64,000 bases of DNA from Berberis thunbergii (GCA_003290165.1 QNQO01000512.1:618590-682589), one strand, 5' to 3'. Positions 45,487-56,492 are shown, counted from the first letter of the stretch. Program-made: numbers and translations. Notes: generated from the letters alone by a model not told the origin.

Positions 45487-45605
45487 GAGGAGGTCTTCAT
45501 TCAGCCTGATTAGGGTTTAGATGGACTTCTTGTTGCTCTGAACCTTTCCACACCTGCTTGTTCTCTCTCAAGCTCTCTGTGAAGAAGCTCACTAAAGTTT
45601 ACAAG
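45487..45605 (+). pseudogene. Exon-like leader before captured fragment
   Basis: ATGGAGGAGGTC starts a nine-codon frame (M-E-E-V-F-I-Q-P-D). The segment ends acaag at 45605, followed by a GT donor (gtgtgg), and the next acceptor is at 46378. It may be a captured 5' exon of the same gene as the next fragment; I cannot match its sequence. Confidence 0.3.
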
Positions 45606-46378
45606 GTGTGGTTTTCTTGTGACGATGATGATTAGTATCTAATGGTTTTCTCCAATTTGATCATCATTATCTTCATCATCACGTCTCTACTTTTTTTTTT
45701 TTTTTTTCTGATTATCTATGCTTGCTTTCTCTTTCAATTTTGTTTTGACTTGTTTGTTTAGTGATTTTACTGGCATCTAGAGTTTCTTTGGCTGTGTTTA
45801 CACAACTTGTAAGGGTGATTACCATGTGTTCCTCTTTCTGATTAAAGGTTTTTTTTTTAATGTGTTTGTATTCTTCGTTAATTTTTTAGTTGAGTAGGAT
45901 CAACCCATGTTTGTAATTGTGAAGTTGTTGATGGATGAAGACTGAGATTGGGTAAAAGATATCCTGTTGTTTTTAGGAAAGGAAAAACATCACTCACAAA
46001 ACCCTATCACTAAAACAAGTTTCTAAACTCATCATGTTGTTAATAATGATGAGATTTCTTCTGGCCAGGTTGTCAATAGTTAATACACAGTTTTGCGCCG
46101 GCGACCAAAAGATCTGTTTGCATAGTTTGTTCCCATCAATTAGCTGAAATATGTTTTGACTGTCAAATCTGATCAGGATTTGGCTTGTGATCTGCATGTC
46201 TGTTGGCCTAGAACACACTTCATAATGCAATGTGAGCTAGGATGTTTCATGTTAATTATGAGATTTCTTCCCTGAAACAACTGTGATGCATCATGAAATT
46301 GAAAGTTCCAACACATTTCTATTAGGCATTTTCAATCACTTTATAACTGATTAGATTTCAAAATGTGCAACAATGCAG

Positions 46379-46470
46379 GTGTCATTCTTTCTTGGGATAA
46401 TTCCAATATTGGCAGCATGGATTTATTCGGAATTCCTAGAGCACAAGAAAAATTCAACATCCACCAAAAT
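46379..46470 (+). pseudogene. RWA-like (wall O-acetylation) gene fragment in MULE
   Basis: A 92-bp exon between acceptor aatgcag and donor gtgagt encodes about 30 residues including [16 protein letters not shown]. This resembles the N-terminal membrane-entry segment of plant REDUCED WALL ACETYLATION proteins (Cas1p-like, cell-wall polysaccharide O-acetylation in the Golgi). The match rests on recall of the family pattern L-G-(V/I)-x-P-x-x-x-A-W-I-Y-S-E-(F/Y)-L-E-(Y/H)-(K/R)-K. The intron borders are preserved, so the capture was from genomic DNA. Too short to act. Confidence 0.6.
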
Positions 46471-46935
46471 GTGAGTTACATGATCTCTGAATGAGGGTGT
46501 ATGCCTACTATACTTGTGATGGGAATACTACATTATTACAATGACATGAATGAGGGAAATTAATAATACAAAAGCTGTGTTTCAACAAATTTGATGGGAG
46601 AAAAGAAGTGTTGATGGGTATTGCTATATGCTTATGCCTTGCAATTGTTTGTACTGATGAAGAAATAGAAGAATCCATCTTATAGACTCTTATGGTTTTC
46701 TGTGGCTTCCTCACATGATTTCTGCCTTTGCTTTTATGTTTTCTTTTGTCTGAATGGCGTATTATCGATGTTATTCATGAATAGTGCATGGAGCCTTAGT
46801 TGAGAGTCCTATTAGTTCTAATCTGTTCATTTGAAATAATTGTAGACAGCGAGGGAAGGACCCCCTTACATTGGTATAGCAATCAAGATTCAAGTGTTTC
46901 ATTCTGATTATCTATTTCCTGTCTTCCATTTCTAG

Positions 46936-46996
46936 GTATAACATGGTTGAACAAGGATTGGTAAGTAAAGAAGTCTTCTCCTTCTGGATCAATCAA
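46936..46996 (+). pseudogene. Plant aspartic proteinase gene fragment in MULE
   Basis: After an acceptor (ccatttctag) the frame reads YNMVEQGLVSKEVFSFW, then I-N-Q. In phytepsin-type vacuolar aspartic proteinases the segment V-W-Y-N-M-x-x-Q-G-L-V-x-x-x-V-F-S-F-W-(L/F)-N-R lies N-terminal of the glycine-rich flap end. Only about 20 codons remain. It is a second, unrelated gene piece in the same transposon. Confidence 0.6.
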
Positions 46997-47004
46997 GTGT
47001 ATGC

Positions 47005-47190
47005 ATGCAGTCATGGGCTCCAAGTATTAACTTGTTTCTCTACAATGGTGGAGTGCCTGCATTACAAATACAGAATTGTGAAGATCTCTGGAATTGCTTA
47101 TACTCCCAGCTACCATTAATAAAGCTGATGAGAATTGTGAGGGCTTCCGTAGGGAATGAAGAGCTCTGGAAATGGTTGATGAGTGAATGA
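47005..47190 (+). pseudogene. Exon-like open frame of unknown origin in MULE
   Basis: A 61-codon frame after a gcag acceptor-like site, containing SINLFLYNGGVPALQIQN and ending in NEELWKWLMSE. The composition is protein-like (Trp, Leu and charged residues), but I do not recognise the family. It could be a third captured fragment or the end of an element-encoded small protein. Confidence 0.3.
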
Positions 47191-47289
47191 TATGTGAGGT
47201 TCTATTTTGTAGTTTTATTTTGTAATGTACATGAACAGATGTTGTAATGAATTTCTATTATGTAATGGGATTATGGATGAATAAATACA

Positions 47290-47830
47290 CCTTTTTTATG
47301 GTTTGGTTTTCTTTTGTAATAGTATTTGCAGATTGCTCTTTTATTACAGTATTTGCAGTATTACAAATTGCTCTTTTATGGCATTTTTTACAGATTGCTC
47401 TTTACAGATTTGCTCTTTATGGCATTTTTTTTTACAGATTACAGGAATTGCAGGTTTTTTTTATTAGCAGATTCTTTATGGCAAATTTTTTTACAGATTA
47501 CAGTATTTGTAGATTTTTATGGCATTTTTTTTTACAGTTTATAGGAATTGCAGATTTTTTTATTAGCAAACTCTTTATGGCAATTTTTTTTTACAGATTA
47601 CAGTATTTGCAGATTTTTTATGGCATTTTTTTTTTTACAGATTACAGTATTTGCAGATTTTTATGGCATTTTTTTTTACAGTTTATAGGAATTGTAGATT
47701 TTTTTTATTAGCAAACTCTTTATGGCAATTTTTTTACAAATTACAGTTTTTACTTTTTACAGATTACAGTATTTGCAGATTTTTTATGGCATTTTTTTTT
47801 TTACAGATTTTTTTTTTGCAGAATGTTATT
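47290..47830. repeat. T-rich minisatellite in MULE
   Basis: Two alternating motifs, 'tttatggcatttttttt' with 'acagattacagtatttgcag' and 'ggaattgcagatttttttat' with 'tagcaaactctttatggca', repeat in larger blocks of about 100-145 bp. The open frames across it (such as 47247-47711) are a product of the repeat and not a gene. Confidence 0.8.
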
Positions 47831-48023
47831 TACAATGCAGAATGCTATGTCAATTGAATTCTCTGCAATTACAATTGAAATTCTCTGCAAATTTACATAT
47901 GAACAAAAAATCACAGAATACAAAAAACTGTATTTCTTCCATATCTGTCTATAACCCAGAATGGAGATGGTAGAAATACAGAGCTTAACAAAAAAATACA
48001 GCAATTAATATAGGAAATGCATT

Positions 48024-50328
48024 TTACATCAAACCAAAAGGAAGAGTTGTTCCTTCTACAGAGTCGTAACTTCCCAAACTCAAACTCAAGCTCAAACCCT
48101 CACCCGGGTATGCTTGTTTTGGAGGTTGAAAGGGTACATTGACATTGCATACACCTTCTCCAACAACATTCCTGCTTGTGTTATCACCCTACAAGGAAAT
48201 ATACACATAATTATATAAGTGCCACAATTGAAAATATACATTTAGTTAGTATGAATTAAAACAAGATTACCTTGGAGGACGAGGTCTTTGTTCTCTTAGC
48301 CTTTCCTATACGTATCTCATGTAGGGGTTTCATTCGTTTTGAACCTTTTTGGCCTTCTTTTTTCTTCAAGCCTTTCATGTTTCCAATTAGGAGCATACTA
48401 TTTTCCTTCAAAGCTTCTTGGGGTGCACTGTCATTGTTCATGATGACCTCTTCATGCAACCTTGTATATTCATCTATAAACCTCTCCATGTTGGCCCGTG
48501 TGTCCTTATTCAACGAAGCTTGAAATGTCATTCGTAAAAGATATGACTGGATCCTACGAACCCAATCACTTACATTTTCTTCCGTAGTTGAACTCACTTC
48601 ATTTGATACACGTTTACCTTTCACTCCCCTTGTCCATCTATCCAGTAAGTACATTTTCAGAATTTCCATGATATCAAGTCGGCCAAACACTTTCAAAACA
48701 TGACAACACAATATTCCCATTGTCTCAAACTTCATGCAATTACAATTTGCCACATTCAAGCTAGGGTCACAAAACACCTTAAATTCCTTCTCCTTTGTAT
48801 CATGAAAAGCAACAATGTACTCGTGTTTATTTTGATCTTCCTTTTTTATCAAAGCCATTGATGCAAGATCAAATTCTTCATGGAAAAGTTTGAAAATTGA
48901 AGGTGTGTAGATTTGTGAGGCTTGTTTTAACAAGGGGGATCTAGATAATCCCAATGTAGGCACTTTTTGCCTTGCAAAAAATTCAACCTCCAACTCATTA
49001 TTCCTCTTTTGCTCTAATACCCTGTCAAAATGTTTGAAAAAACATGAAATGTTCAAGTCGGATTTCAAGTGATCTTTCAAGTCACTATTGAACGATTCAC
49101 TTAGTTGTGTACTTCGCATCCCTAAGGTCATTGTGTTTTTCATACAACACTTAGCCCATTTCTCCTTAAAAGCATATATGCGACCCAACCATTTATTCTC
49201 TTTCAAGTCAAAATCATTCAACATTTTTTGCCAATTTACTTCAAATTCAACTTCATCCAAGTACTCAAACATACACCTTTTAAACTCCTTCAAAAACCCA
49301 ACATTTTTGTTCTTCATGTGTCCTCCCAAATGCTTGATTCCATTTTGCATTATATGCCAAGTGCACAACCCATGATATGTATCTGGCCATCCTGTAGCTA
49401 AAGCATTTCCTATCGCAGCATCTTGGTCAGTGAAGATGGTACGTGGTCTCTTACCACCATGCGCCTTCACAAAAGTTTCAAAAAGCCACAGAAATGACTC
49501 AATGGTCTCATCGTACAAAAGTGTTGCACCAAGAATCACAATTTTTCTATGATTATTAAATCCAGTGAACACTCCCAAAGGTCTGAACTCTCTATTAGTG
49601 CCAAAAGTGGTATCAAACGTTACCACATCACCAAAGTCAGTAAAATCTGCAAGCATTTTAGAATCTGCCCAAAATATATTGGTAACTAAATCATCACTAT
49701 CAAGCTTAAATGAATAATAAAATGAGGCATTTTTTGAGTTTTGTTGCTCAAAATACCGGAGAATACCTCCAAGCTCTCCATTGACCATCTCTTTCTGTCT
49801 CATTGATCTTAGGTAAGTTTTTTGATCTTCTAATAGAAATCCAAGATTACTTCTACCCCCTGCTTCCCTACTCAACAGTTCTTGTGTAGCTTTAGGAGTA
49901 ATACCTGAGTCAGAAGCCAATTCAATCGCTAAGGCTTGTGATATGTTTACCTCTCTATGCGACCTTAGCATATGGGTTGTTTCATTGGGCTCCAAATCAT
50001 GATTGTGCACAGTCATAAATTCTTTGACTCTGTATTTGCCAGTCACGCTATCCAAACCCAGTTTGAACATTACTTTGCAGTCAGTTCTAACATCCCATCT
50101 TTGTTGAGTGACAACACCTTTTTGTGGGTGTTTTTCTTTCTTGAGACCATGCTTACAACAAACATACACTGCATTGATAATTAACTTATCTGTTCTACTC
50201 TTATTCGAGTACTCCTTCCTAACTCCAAAGCCCATTTTTTTTCCATAATTTTTCCAGTACTCCCAACCACATTCTAATGAATCAAACATCATGCCCACAC
50301 TCGGATCATCAACATCCATTGCATCCAT
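48024..50328 (-). CDS. FAR1/FRS-type MULE transposase (two exons, about 740 aa)
   Basis: Complement of exon 1 50328-48271 and exon 2 48188-48024; intron donor gtaatc, acceptor ccttgtag, phase 0. The ATG at 50328 was chosen because upstream codons cross a gtgcag acceptor-like site. Residues: FAR1 zinc DNA-binding domain about 27-115 (C57/C58, C84, H108, H110); MULE transposase domain with D239 (F-D-T-T), D301/D303 (F-T-D-Q-D), C322-T-W-H325 and E411; SWIM zinc finger C529-x-C531-x9-C541-x-H543; basic tail to 686. Exon 2 adds 54 residues with LSLSLSLG near the end. It catalyses excision and insertion at the element's TIRs. FHY3/FAR1 light-signalling factors descend from this family; linkage to TIRs makes this the transposase. 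No stop or shift seen. Confidence 0.9.
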
Positions 50329-50733
50329 GCCAACTAACACAAATATTCTGCACAAATACAAAAAAATATATTCAATTTTCAAGTACCTACATTGTCAAGA
50401 ATAATCAACTATATAAAATTTTAATGCAATATATAAAGTTTGACTTTGTCACAGCATAAATTTAACATAAAAGTTAAATAAACACACACATCAAACAAAA
50501 ACAAGATCCTTAAACTCCACCTCCAATATTATGTCCTCCTTCATTAAGTTTTCATCCATGACACTGACAAATTAACAATTTGATATTCACAATTTAACAT
50601 AACTAATTTCCATCAACCACATTTGATATTCACAATTTGACATGAAAGGTAACACTGAAATTAACAAAACAACTAAAATTGAGTTTGAGGTAAAGATTCG
50701 GTGAAGAGATGACCTTATGACCCAATGAAAATT
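50329..50733 (-). promoter_or_regulatory. 5' leader/promoter region of MULE transposase
   Basis: AT-rich sequence upstream of the start, including a pyrimidine-rich tract ending in gtgcag close to the ATG (likely the acceptor of a 5'-leader intron). No TATA box is assigned with confidence. Confidence 0.35.
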
Positions 50734-51269
50734 GGACCCGGAGGCTCCTGCGCGGGGTGTGCTGAAGGGCGTTTCCGACTCTCTCCTTCTTCTTCACGCT
50801 CTGTTTCCCGCCAAGTTTCTTCGTTTCCCTCGTCTGTTTGCAAAACATGTTAATCCCCTGTTTTTCAAGTGATAAATTTCAGCCGTCGGATCAGATCCGA
50901 CGGCTGTAATAGTTTAAAAACGGCCAAAAGTCTTTTACTAAAATCACGTTTGAATTTATTCAATATGAACCGTCGGATGAAATCCAACGGCTCACACTTT
51001 TGCATTTTCCCTCTCTCTGTTTTGAAACATTTGCAATTTGATTTTGACACGGACAGCGACAGCGACATTCAATCTCTCTGTTTTCAAAATTTCATTCAAA
51101 GCATAATCTCAACCGTCGGATCAGATCCGACGGCTGTAAATCTCTCTCTCTTTTGAAAATCTCTTCACTTTAATTTGATTTTGATTCCGTCGATATCAGC
51201 CGTTGGAACGGTTGATAATAGTGCGCAGGACGCGCTCCCGCACACCCCGCGCAGGAGCCCCCTCGGTCC
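50734..51269. repeat. Right MULE end with internal terminus copy
   Basis: An internal GGACCCGGAGGCTCCTGCGC at 50734 repeats the left terminus in the same orientation, so 50734-51269 is itself bounded by inverted termini (536 bp). It contains four palindromes of the ccgtcgga…tccgacgg or ccgttgga type (near 50881, 50970, 51112 and 51203). The terminal 185 bp (51085-51269) are the right TIR. Confidence 0.8.
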
Positions 51270-52960
51270 TATGAAATGCAATCAGGCCTTAGTTGTATCT
51301 ACTTCCAATGCAAGTAAAGGGACTTTTTGAGGCATTAATGTCAGTTATTCATTATAAATCTGACCATAATAGAGTTGACCAAGGCTTGCACCCCCCTTAA
51401 AAACAATAAAAGGGACCGATCCACGCATGATCATCAAATTTTTATGGTAAACATGTAATCAAGGTGCGAGATCACCATGCAATTGAGTAGGGCCTTGGTC
51501 GTATCTACTTCGATCTAACTAAAGGGACTTTTTGAGGCATTAATGTTAATTATTCATAGCGATCCAACCATAGTGGAATAGAACAAGGCCCACACCCATC
51601 TTACAATAAACAAAAAGGTACTAATCTAGGCATTACCATCAATTCTTTTTGTAAACATGCAACACAAGGTGTGAGATCAACATGCAATGGAGTTTGGCCT
51701 AAGTCGTATTCATTTCTGGTCCAACTAAAGGACCTTTTTGAGGCATTAATGCCAATTATTCATTGTGAATCTGACCATAAAGACGTTGACAATGCATGCA
51801 CCACCTTAACACCAACAAAAGGAATTGATCCATGCATCACCATCATTTTTATCGTCGTAAACATGTAACTCAAGGAGTGAGATCACCATGCAATAGAGTC
51901 AGGCCTTAGTTATATCAACTTTGGATCCAACTAAAGGGATTATTTGAGGCATTAATGTCAGGTATTCATTGAGAATCTGACCATAATGGAATTGACCAAG
52001 GCCCGCACCCACCTTATAACCAACAAATGGAACTAATCCACGCATCACCAACAATTTTTATCATAAAGGTGTGAGATTATCATGGAATATGATCGGGCCT
52101 AAATAGTATCCATTTCAAATCCAACTAAATGGAATTTTAAAAGTACTAGTATCAAATTTCATTGTGAATCAAACCATAATGAAGTTGAGCAAGGCCCGTA
52201 TCAACCTTAAAACCAACAAAATGGACATATCCATACATCATAGTCAATTTTTATCATAAAAAAGTAATTCAAGGTGTGAAATCACCATGCATTGTGGTCG
52301 GATCTTAGTCCTGTCCATTTTCGATCTAAGTAAATAAATTTTTTAAGGAAATAATGTCAATTAAACAAACTATTGTGGAATCAAACAAGGCCCACAACCA
52401 TTTTAAAATCAACAAAAGGGATGGATCCACGCATCACCAACGATTTTATTGTCGTAGACATGTAACTCAAGGTGTGAGATCACCATGCAATAGAGTCAGC
52501 CTTAGTCATATCCACTTCCGATCCAACTAAAGGAACTTTTGAGGCAATAATGTCAATTAAGCCGACCATAATGGAATCCAATAAGGCCCGCAACCATGTT
52601 AACATCAACAAAAAGGACTGATCCACGCATCACCATCAATTTTTATCGTTGTGGACATGTAACTCAAGGTGTGAGATCAACATGCAAACGTCGTATCCAC
52701 TGCCAATCCAACTAAAGGGACTTTTTGAGGCATCAATTATTCATTGCGAATCCAACTATAATGAAGTTGACCATGACTCGCACTAACCTTAAAACAAACA
52801 AAAGGGACTTATCCACGCATCACCATCAAAGTTTCTTGTTATAAACATGTAACTCAAGGTGTGAGATCATCAGGCAATGAAATTAAGCTCAAGTCGTATG
52901 CACTTCTGATCCACCTAAATAGACTTTTTGAGGCAATAATGTCAATTATTCATTGTGATG
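51270..52960. repeat. Tandem array of D, unit about 200 bp
   Basis: About nine units right of the MULE, each opening near 'gtgagatcaccatgcaat' and containing 'ctaaagggactttttgaggc', 'attaatgtcaattattcatt' and 'gatccacgcatcaccatc'. Unit starts are near 51278, 51477, 51680, 51888, 52080, 52286, 52484, 52680 and 52870. Divergence is moderate. Confidence 0.88.
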
Positions 52961-53690
52961 GTTTGAAATGTGAGAGCCTAGTCAGTCCTGAACTGATGTC
53001 GACGGCTTGTCACGGGATCATCACTCTTCCACAAACCATGATCGTTGAATCCTCGCTCCCCAAACCTGTAGTCCATTCTGCTTGGACATAGACGATTCGG
53101 AAGGTGGGAGCCCAAGATGGCTCGCAACATGACCACCACTTTCTTTCAAAACAACGGTCGCATAAATAAATCCTACCTCAGGCCGCGTTTTCATGCTCAC
53201 ACGGGCTGACATTCTATTGTCAGCAAAGGTTGCCCATGCCGACCCATAAATTGTCTCGCCAACACGTGAACGATTGCTACATTGAATGCTAGCCCGAGCT
53301 TGCGAAACCGGACTCGAGACAAGCACTCTAGCTCAAAGACAACGCATGTGCTCTAATATCACAATTCACTCATGCCCGCAATCGTGACCGACAGTCGGGT
53401 AGGTGAAACAAGCCCCCAGTGGATTACACAAAGGATGGGCTACATCTGGGTAACATAACCCGCTTCTAAACCATTCGTGAAACACCCATTATTGGATGTA
53501 ACTAAGCAACGGTGACTTCGAATCACTCACAACACAAATGGTGAAACTTCCAACAGGAGATAGACCACTCGCCTTCCTATTGACCCGACCAGCCTGTGCC
53601 AAAGAAAAACGACAAGGCAAAATGGAAAGTGTGCAATAGGGACACCGAGCATAATACAGGTACAGAACATACTCAAGAAAATTTTGTTTT
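52961..53690. other. Spacer of D; worn copies of B's 128-bp repeat
   Basis: It starts with 'gtgagagcctagtcagtcct', 'gaactgatgtcgacggctt' and 'gaaggtgggagccc', clearly related to B's array. The rest matches B's spacer at 21871-22375. No gene. Confidence 0.6.
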
Positions 53691-56222
53691 CATTAACAGT
53701 TGAAACAAAAGGGTACAAGTGTACAAAGTCTATTCCTCATCAGGATATGATAGAGAAACATAAAAGATAAACTTAAAGGAAAAGGGAGTAAGAGTTGCAT
53801 CCGTACGCGACGCAATCTGAGCATCGTGATCCAGATCGCCCTCTTCATCTGATGATGCAGAAACCACTGATAAGTCTGCATATGACATCTTTTTATAGTG
53901 ATCGAGGTCCCATTTCGGATGCTCCTACTTTATCAGCGCCAGCAACTTCAATCTACCATGCACAACCCAGCGGAATTCACACTTGCCTTGTTCTTGGAGA
54001 AGCTCTTCCTCGCGTGCCTTTTCTTCAACAAGTTCACGCTCCAATAAATCCAGCTTGCATGTCAGCGCATCGACTTAAGATTGCTCTGTAGTCAGACTGC
54101 CCTTTACAACACTGAGCTCATGTTGCTCCAATTTAAGCTGGTCATCGTCCTTCCTTGCCACCCGAGCAATGAACTCCACACCAGACTCCAACTGTTGTCT
54201 CTGAACAGCCAAATCAACCCTTTTCAAGGTGTTCTCCTCAATGAGAGACCACAATTCAGAACACGCCTCAGCCGCAGTTTCCTGCGGAACTTCTAGATCA
54301 TAGCGAGTCAAATCCAATTCCCGTTTAAATTTGTCCCTCGCGGACACCGCCTCTGCTAAGTCAGACTCAAGGACTTCTAGGCGAGCCCTCTGAGTCTCAG
54401 CAACAACGACCGACTACTCTAGCCCCCTCTCCTCAATCTGCTTCCTTAGCTGCTCAATTTCAAAAAGCGCATCCGAATACAGCCTTTGTATGTTTGAGAA
54501 GACACGCTCCATGGTGTACACCCTCTCACGAGCTGCTTCAACTTCCGTCCCAGCGACAACTACCTGGCTCAAGTGAGACAATCCCAACATAAGGTACTTC
54601 AAACCCTTATCCATACGCCCTTCTAGCGTATCCTCCTCGAGTTTTGGAGTGTGATCCATCAGCCAGCTATGACGCATGCTTATATGCTTCCTCGAAGTAT
54701 AATCCACATCAACCTCCTGGTGCCAAGCCTAATTATTCATCTTCACTACGTTCGGGGAAAACAGACTTATCTGCGCGTCCTGATGGAATTCTCTCTGATG
54801 AGGAATCACGCTAGCACCACCCTTCGTAGTCGACACTGCTCCCAGGCCCTTCTCCACAGCCTTTTTTTGTAACCAACATCCAACCCTTTATTGCTAGTTG
54901 ACTCGATGAAATTCGAAGGAAGTGAGTTGTCCAACGGGCCCTCCATCACCCTAAGGTGCGGCCTAGAGTGAGATGAGGAGCGATGCGGACTATGAGAAAC
55001 TTGGCATGTGTCATCACGACCACTATCGAACAACCCACTATGGAACGATTAGACTTTGGGACTTCCGGGGAATCTTCATCAAGACCCTCTAGCAGAACGG
55101 TCTTGGACAGATCAACACTTATAGAAGTCTCCACATCAGCCAGCATCAGCTTATCGCTTAGAGTTTCAGCCTGCGCGACACTAAGATTTGACAAATCTTC
55201 AATCCCTGCTAATCATAAGTGGTCCCACTCCCAGCCGAACACTTTAGACTCTGCCCTGACAGATCAATCAGACTCATGCTCCTCACTTACTGGAATGGGC
55301 CATTTGGAAGACGACTCAGTCCTAACACAGGACTTTTTCGAACCTACAAAGAAGGCAAGTGTCTCAAAAAGACCCTCCGTGTTAGGCAAAACACGAGCCT
55401 TAACTTTGGCGATTTTTCTTTTTTTAGAAGGGGCCCCACCTTCGAGCTTAACTCGTGATGATCAAAAAATAGTGGGGGCCTCATGTAAGTTGTCCCACAG
55501 CCCACTGCGAATAAAGTTGGTAGTACATATGACCTCCTCCACATTTTTCTTCGACAAGTCGCAAAATTTATTTATAGTGTTTCGCTCCTCTAGGGTAAGA
55601 GGACTAGTGGGGAATGTCCCTGCGAAAAAGCTCGAGCAATGGTTAGCATACAATCAGCGCAACGAAATTAAAAGATCAAGCTATACTTATGAAGTGGCTT
55701 GAACTCTCGTTCGAGTGGACGACCCTCGAACTGGAAGTATTTTGAATCCGCATGAGCTAAAAGTGGTACTTCAGCCAGGGTTTGAAGTCATTCGGCATAT
55801 TCTCAAAGCAAGTCAGCGACGTCATCTTACAAATGGCGTGATCGTTCAACCGAGGGGGATTCAACAACTGGATCACACCCGGAGTCATGCAGACACTGGC
55901 TTCTTTCACTCTGATCAAAATGAGAATAAAGATCTTGTACCCATTGGGTACCAACTAGGCAGGAGGGATTCCAAGAAGTCTCAAATCACGTCAAGAACAG
56001 GGAAGCAGACTCCAGTTTGGAGCATCCCTCAGTGCAACAGATAAACTCCGCCGGTGAAAACATTGGTGTCTGATCATCCTTCAGAACATATAGTGACAGG
56101 TCCTCAGGGACCCCGAACTTCTTTCGAATTTCAGCAAGGCTCGATTCAGAAAGAAACATGTCTTCAAAAAACTCAAAACCCTTAGCCAAAATCGTGTCAT
56201 CAAGATGGTTTTGGTGAGCCAT
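53691..56222 (-). pseudogene. Antisense ORF of element D
   Basis: Minus strand; the start at 56222 (MAHQNHLDDTILAKGFEF) was chosen by alignment with B's MAQQNLLDYE. It continues with IRKKFGVPEDLSLYVLK, then LTLEERNTINKFCDLSKKNV (55462-55653), a low-complexity middle (54946-55194, with PEVPKSNRSIVG), and the coiled-coil half with Y-T-S-R-K-H-I-S, DTLEGRMDKGLKYLMLGLSH and EIEQLRKQIEE (54075-54707). It ends in a S-S-D-E-E-G-D acidic tail near 53830. Five or so frames are needed. The closest relative in the window is B. Confidence 0.62.
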
Positions 56223-56472
56223 GAAGAAGATGAACAATTTTTTCAATGAGAAGATGAACAGAGCAAAATCTCTAAAAGTAAAGAAAATAAAAGAGTCAAT
56301 CTCTGCATAAAGGAAGACCTAAATAGGGATTGGGTTCCCACTTCTTCTCCATTGAGCCGACGCACATTCAATTAATGAAGCGCACGGCTCAAACAACGAT
56401 TCAAACTCAATCATCATGAGTGGCGTATTTTTTCAAGAAGTGACTTAGTGAACCAAGGTGATGATGATACAC

Positions 56473-56492
56473 CAAAACTCGAGCGGGATAGC
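56473..56492 (+). other. Polypurine tract of element D
   Basis: 'aaaactcgagcgggatagc' lies before the LTR start and matches B's 'aactcggggggagtagt' with changes. Confidence 0.6.

Larger units (their letters stand above)
45128..51269 (-). mobile_element. Autonomous FAR1-type Mutator-like element (MULE) with captured gene pieces
   Basis: A 6.1-kb transposon with long terminal inverted repeats (45128-45320 and 51085-51269), nearly identical over about 185 bp and beginning GGACCGAGGGGGCTCCTGCG. Minus-strand transposase gene at 48024-50328. The left half (45320-47200) contains exon-like pieces similar to two unrelated plant genes and an AT-rich minisatellite. CTATG stands at both junctions if the ends are drawn one base in. 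A 9-bp duplication, usual for Mutator, is not seen. Confidence 0.9.

Noticed and set aside
47247..47711. 154-codon frame rich in Phe and Ile
   Set aside because: It arises from the T-rich minisatellite; the same peptide motif repeats because the DNA repeats.
54983..55702. 239-codon plus-strand open frame
   Set aside because: It lies opposite to the antisense ORF of D, whose minus-strand frames match B's at the protein level. The plus frame is Ser/Thr-rich with no family pattern and is not conserved in B.
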